Of a stretch of DNA of 8,077 nucleotides, positions 7,203-8,077 are shown piece after piece; position 1 is the first letter of the stretch, and each line of letters opens with the position of its first letter. The notes beneath the pieces were generated by a model, which was given only the letters and a program-made list of their open reading frames with translations, was not told where the DNA came from and did no database searches. The translations under genes and the position numbers were made by a program. The stretch spans positions 1 to 8,077 of the forward strand of contig WFOX01000088.1 of assembly GCA_015487905.1 (NCBI GenBank), read 5' to 3'. Origin of the DNA: Mariprofundales bacterium (GTDB lineage Bacteria; Pseudomonadota; Zetaproteobacteria; Mariprofundales; S012-25).

Positions 7203-7234
7203 GCGCGCAAAGAAACGCGCGCGTTTATGCGCGC
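7203..7234. other. Nested GC-rich inverted repeat spanning the HPP gene stop codon
   Basis: An outer pair of arms, GCGCGCA (7203-7209) and TGCGCGC (7228-7234), encloses a perfect 14-base palindrome AAACGCGCGCGTTT (7213-7226). Together they could fold into an imperfect stem of about 12 pairs with a 3-versus-1 internal bulge. It covers the HPP stop codon (7225-7227). Neither strand has a T-run after the stem, so it is not a textbook intrinsic terminator; it could act as an RNA-processing or stability element, or be a chance result of the GCGC-rich composition. The rest of the 68-base gap (7157-7224) holds the ribosome site described. I see no convincing promoter there; a TAAGCT with a weak upstream TTTGCG at 19-base spacing is not enough to call. 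Confidence 0.4.
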
Positions 7235-7917
7235 CGATGCATGCGTTTCGCGCGCTCGGCATGGCGCCAAGCGCGCTCCACGACGCGCACAAGCACATCC
7301 ATGTGCACATCCACAAGCTCGTGCTCCTCTTCTATCGCGCGCATGAGATGCTCGCGCCGAATCGGGCACGCAGCAGGATGCGGGTGCCGCGGGGGATAGG
7401 GGTTGCGGCGCACGAAGTTGTGAAACACCCAAGCCACGAACCAAAGCTCCGCGGCGTTGAGCATCGCAGGCGCGAGCACGAAGCCGAAGCCGAGCGCATG
7501 CACCGATGCCCCGCCCATCACGGCCACATAAGCCGTGGCGCCCCCAGGCGGGTGCAAGCAGCGCAGTTGATGCATGGCGCCGATGGCGGCTCCCACGGCC
7601 AAGGCCGCCGCCCAACCATGCGCGCCGAACAAGCGATAGACGCCGACGCCGATGAGCGCCGAGACGAAATGCCCAGCAAGCGCAGGCCAGGGTTGCGACA
7701 TCGGCGCGTGCGGCGCGCCGAATAAGAGCACGGCGCCTGCGCCCATAGACGGCACGACGAGATAGGCATCGGGGCCGAGCACGAGATAGGCCGTGGCATA
7801 CACAAGCCCAAGCCCCACCACGCCCCCCAAGGCCGTTTGCCAGCGCACCTCGGGCGGGACATAAAGCGCATCCAGCCCCAACCAATGGCGCCAGCCGCCC
7901 GAAGGCGCCCAGCCCAC
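7225..7917 (-). CDS. HPP-family integral membrane protein
   Basis: This 230-residue protein matches the HPP family, named for its His-Pro-Pro motif. The motif lies in LHPPGGATA (121-129), between membrane helices. Further family stretches are SMGAGAVLLFGAPHAPMSQP (57-76), GHFVSALIGVGVYRLFG (82-98) and VMGGASVHALGFGFVLAP (133-150). Hydrophobic segments fall at about 26-46, 52-68, 80-97, 102-118 and 143-168. Plant and cyanobacterial members have been linked to nitrite transport, but most bacterial members are uncharacterised, so the substrate here is unknown. The tail from about 169 is hydrophilic, His- and Arg-rich and probably a cytoplasmic helix; no CBS domains are present, unlike in some relatives. 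The GTG at 7917 is two bases after the ffh stop, without a good Shine-Dalgarno, so translation may be coupled to ffh. A 272-residue reading in another frame (7184-8002) is an Arg/Ala/Cys-rich shadow. Confidence 0.9.
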   Translation of the reverse strand: MGWAPSGGWRHWLGLDALYVPPEVRWQTALGGVVGLGLVYATAYLVLGPDAYLVVPSMGAGAVLLFGAPHAPMSQPWPALAGHFVSALIGVGVYRLFGAHGWAAALAVGAAIGAMHQLRCLHPPGGATAYVAVMGGASVHALGFGFVLAPAMLNAAELWFVAWVFHNFVRRNPYPPRHPHPAACPIRREHLMRAIEEEHELVDVHMDVLVRVVERAWRHAERAKRMHRRA

Positions 7918-7919
7918 CG

Positions 7920-8077
7920 CTAACGCCCAAGCGTGCGCGCAAGCACCGCGCCGAGCTTGCCAAGCCCGCGTCCTTTGCGCATGCGCTTGGCGAGCTTCGC
8001 AAGCTCCCGATGCTGGCGCAGCAGTTGGTTCACCTCCTGCACGGACACGCCGCTGCCGCGCGCGATGCGCCGCTTGC
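7920..8077 (-). CDS. ffh: Signal recognition particle protein Ffh, C-terminal end (partial)
   Basis: The last 51 codons of ffh enter from the right edge and end at TAG (7920-7922). The visible residues start KRRIARGSGVSVQEVNQLL, the highly conserved RNA-binding helix and loop of the M domain, which contacts 4.5S RNA and lies next to the signal-peptide groove. The GTPase (NG) domain is outside the window. After this motif comes a basic tail with RKGRGLGKLG and a final TLGR. Ffh with 4.5S RNA delivers nascent membrane proteins to FtsY at the inner membrane. In many proteobacteria ffh is followed by rpsP-rimM-trmD-rplS; here the next gene encodes an HPP membrane protein, two bases downstream. 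Confidence 0.93.
   Translation of the reverse strand, partial: KRRIARGSGVSVQEVNQLLRQHRELAKLAKRMRKGRGLGKLGAVLARTLGR

Noticed and set aside
7157..7224. Promoter for the unknown-tilS-ftsH operon
   Set aside because: Only a poor TTTGCG / TAAGCT pair with 19-base spacing is visible; too weak to call.
7184..8002. 272-codon minus-strand frame covering the HPP gene and the end of ffh
   Set aside because: Frame-shifted shadow: it overlaps the true ffh C terminus and the HPP membrane protein, and its product is Arg/Ala/Cys-rich with no membrane pattern.

Overview
The window is a dense, G+C-rich stretch (roughly two thirds G+C by eye) from a Gram-negative bacterium, most likely a proteobacterium. This rests on the gene content (ffh, tilS, ftsH, folP and an ispB-like prenyl synthase), on close motif agreement with proteobacterial versions, and on the tilS-ftsH-folP order, which is common in Alphaproteobacteria and some related lineages. 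I cannot place it more finely from sequence alone.

Almost everything is on the minus strand, read from the right edge leftward. First comes the 3' end of ffh (SRP GTPase, RNA-binding M domain), then an HPP-family membrane protein starting 2 bases after the ffh stop. A 68-base gap follows, with a GC-rich hairpin at its HPP end. Next is a 714-residue protein that I do not recognise, then tilS (tRNA-Ile lysidine synthetase), ftsH (membrane AAA+ zinc protease), folP (dihydropteroate synthase) and an ispB-like polyprenyl diphosphate synthase. The last five genes form a compact array: the unknown gene overlaps tilS by 19 bases, tilS overlaps ftsH by 13, ftsH overlaps folP by 17, and folP is 22 bases from the prenyl synthase gene. 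They are probably co-transcribed and translationally coupled. At the far left a plus-strand gene enters from outside the window and converges on the prenyl synthase gene with a 17-base tail-to-tail overlap.

Functionally the array mixes housekeeping jobs: decoding of AUA codons (TilS), membrane protein quality control (FtsH), folate synthesis (FolP) and the side chain of respiratory quinone (prenyl synthase). ffh adds co-translational membrane targeting. The part worth a second look is the unknown 714-residue protein at the head of the array. Its C-terminal third has the spacing of a class III nucleotide cyclase fold but lacks the metal-binding aspartates. I found no RNA genes, insertion sequences, CRISPR arrays or phage genes. 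The only gap between genes longer than 25 bases is the 68-base one described.
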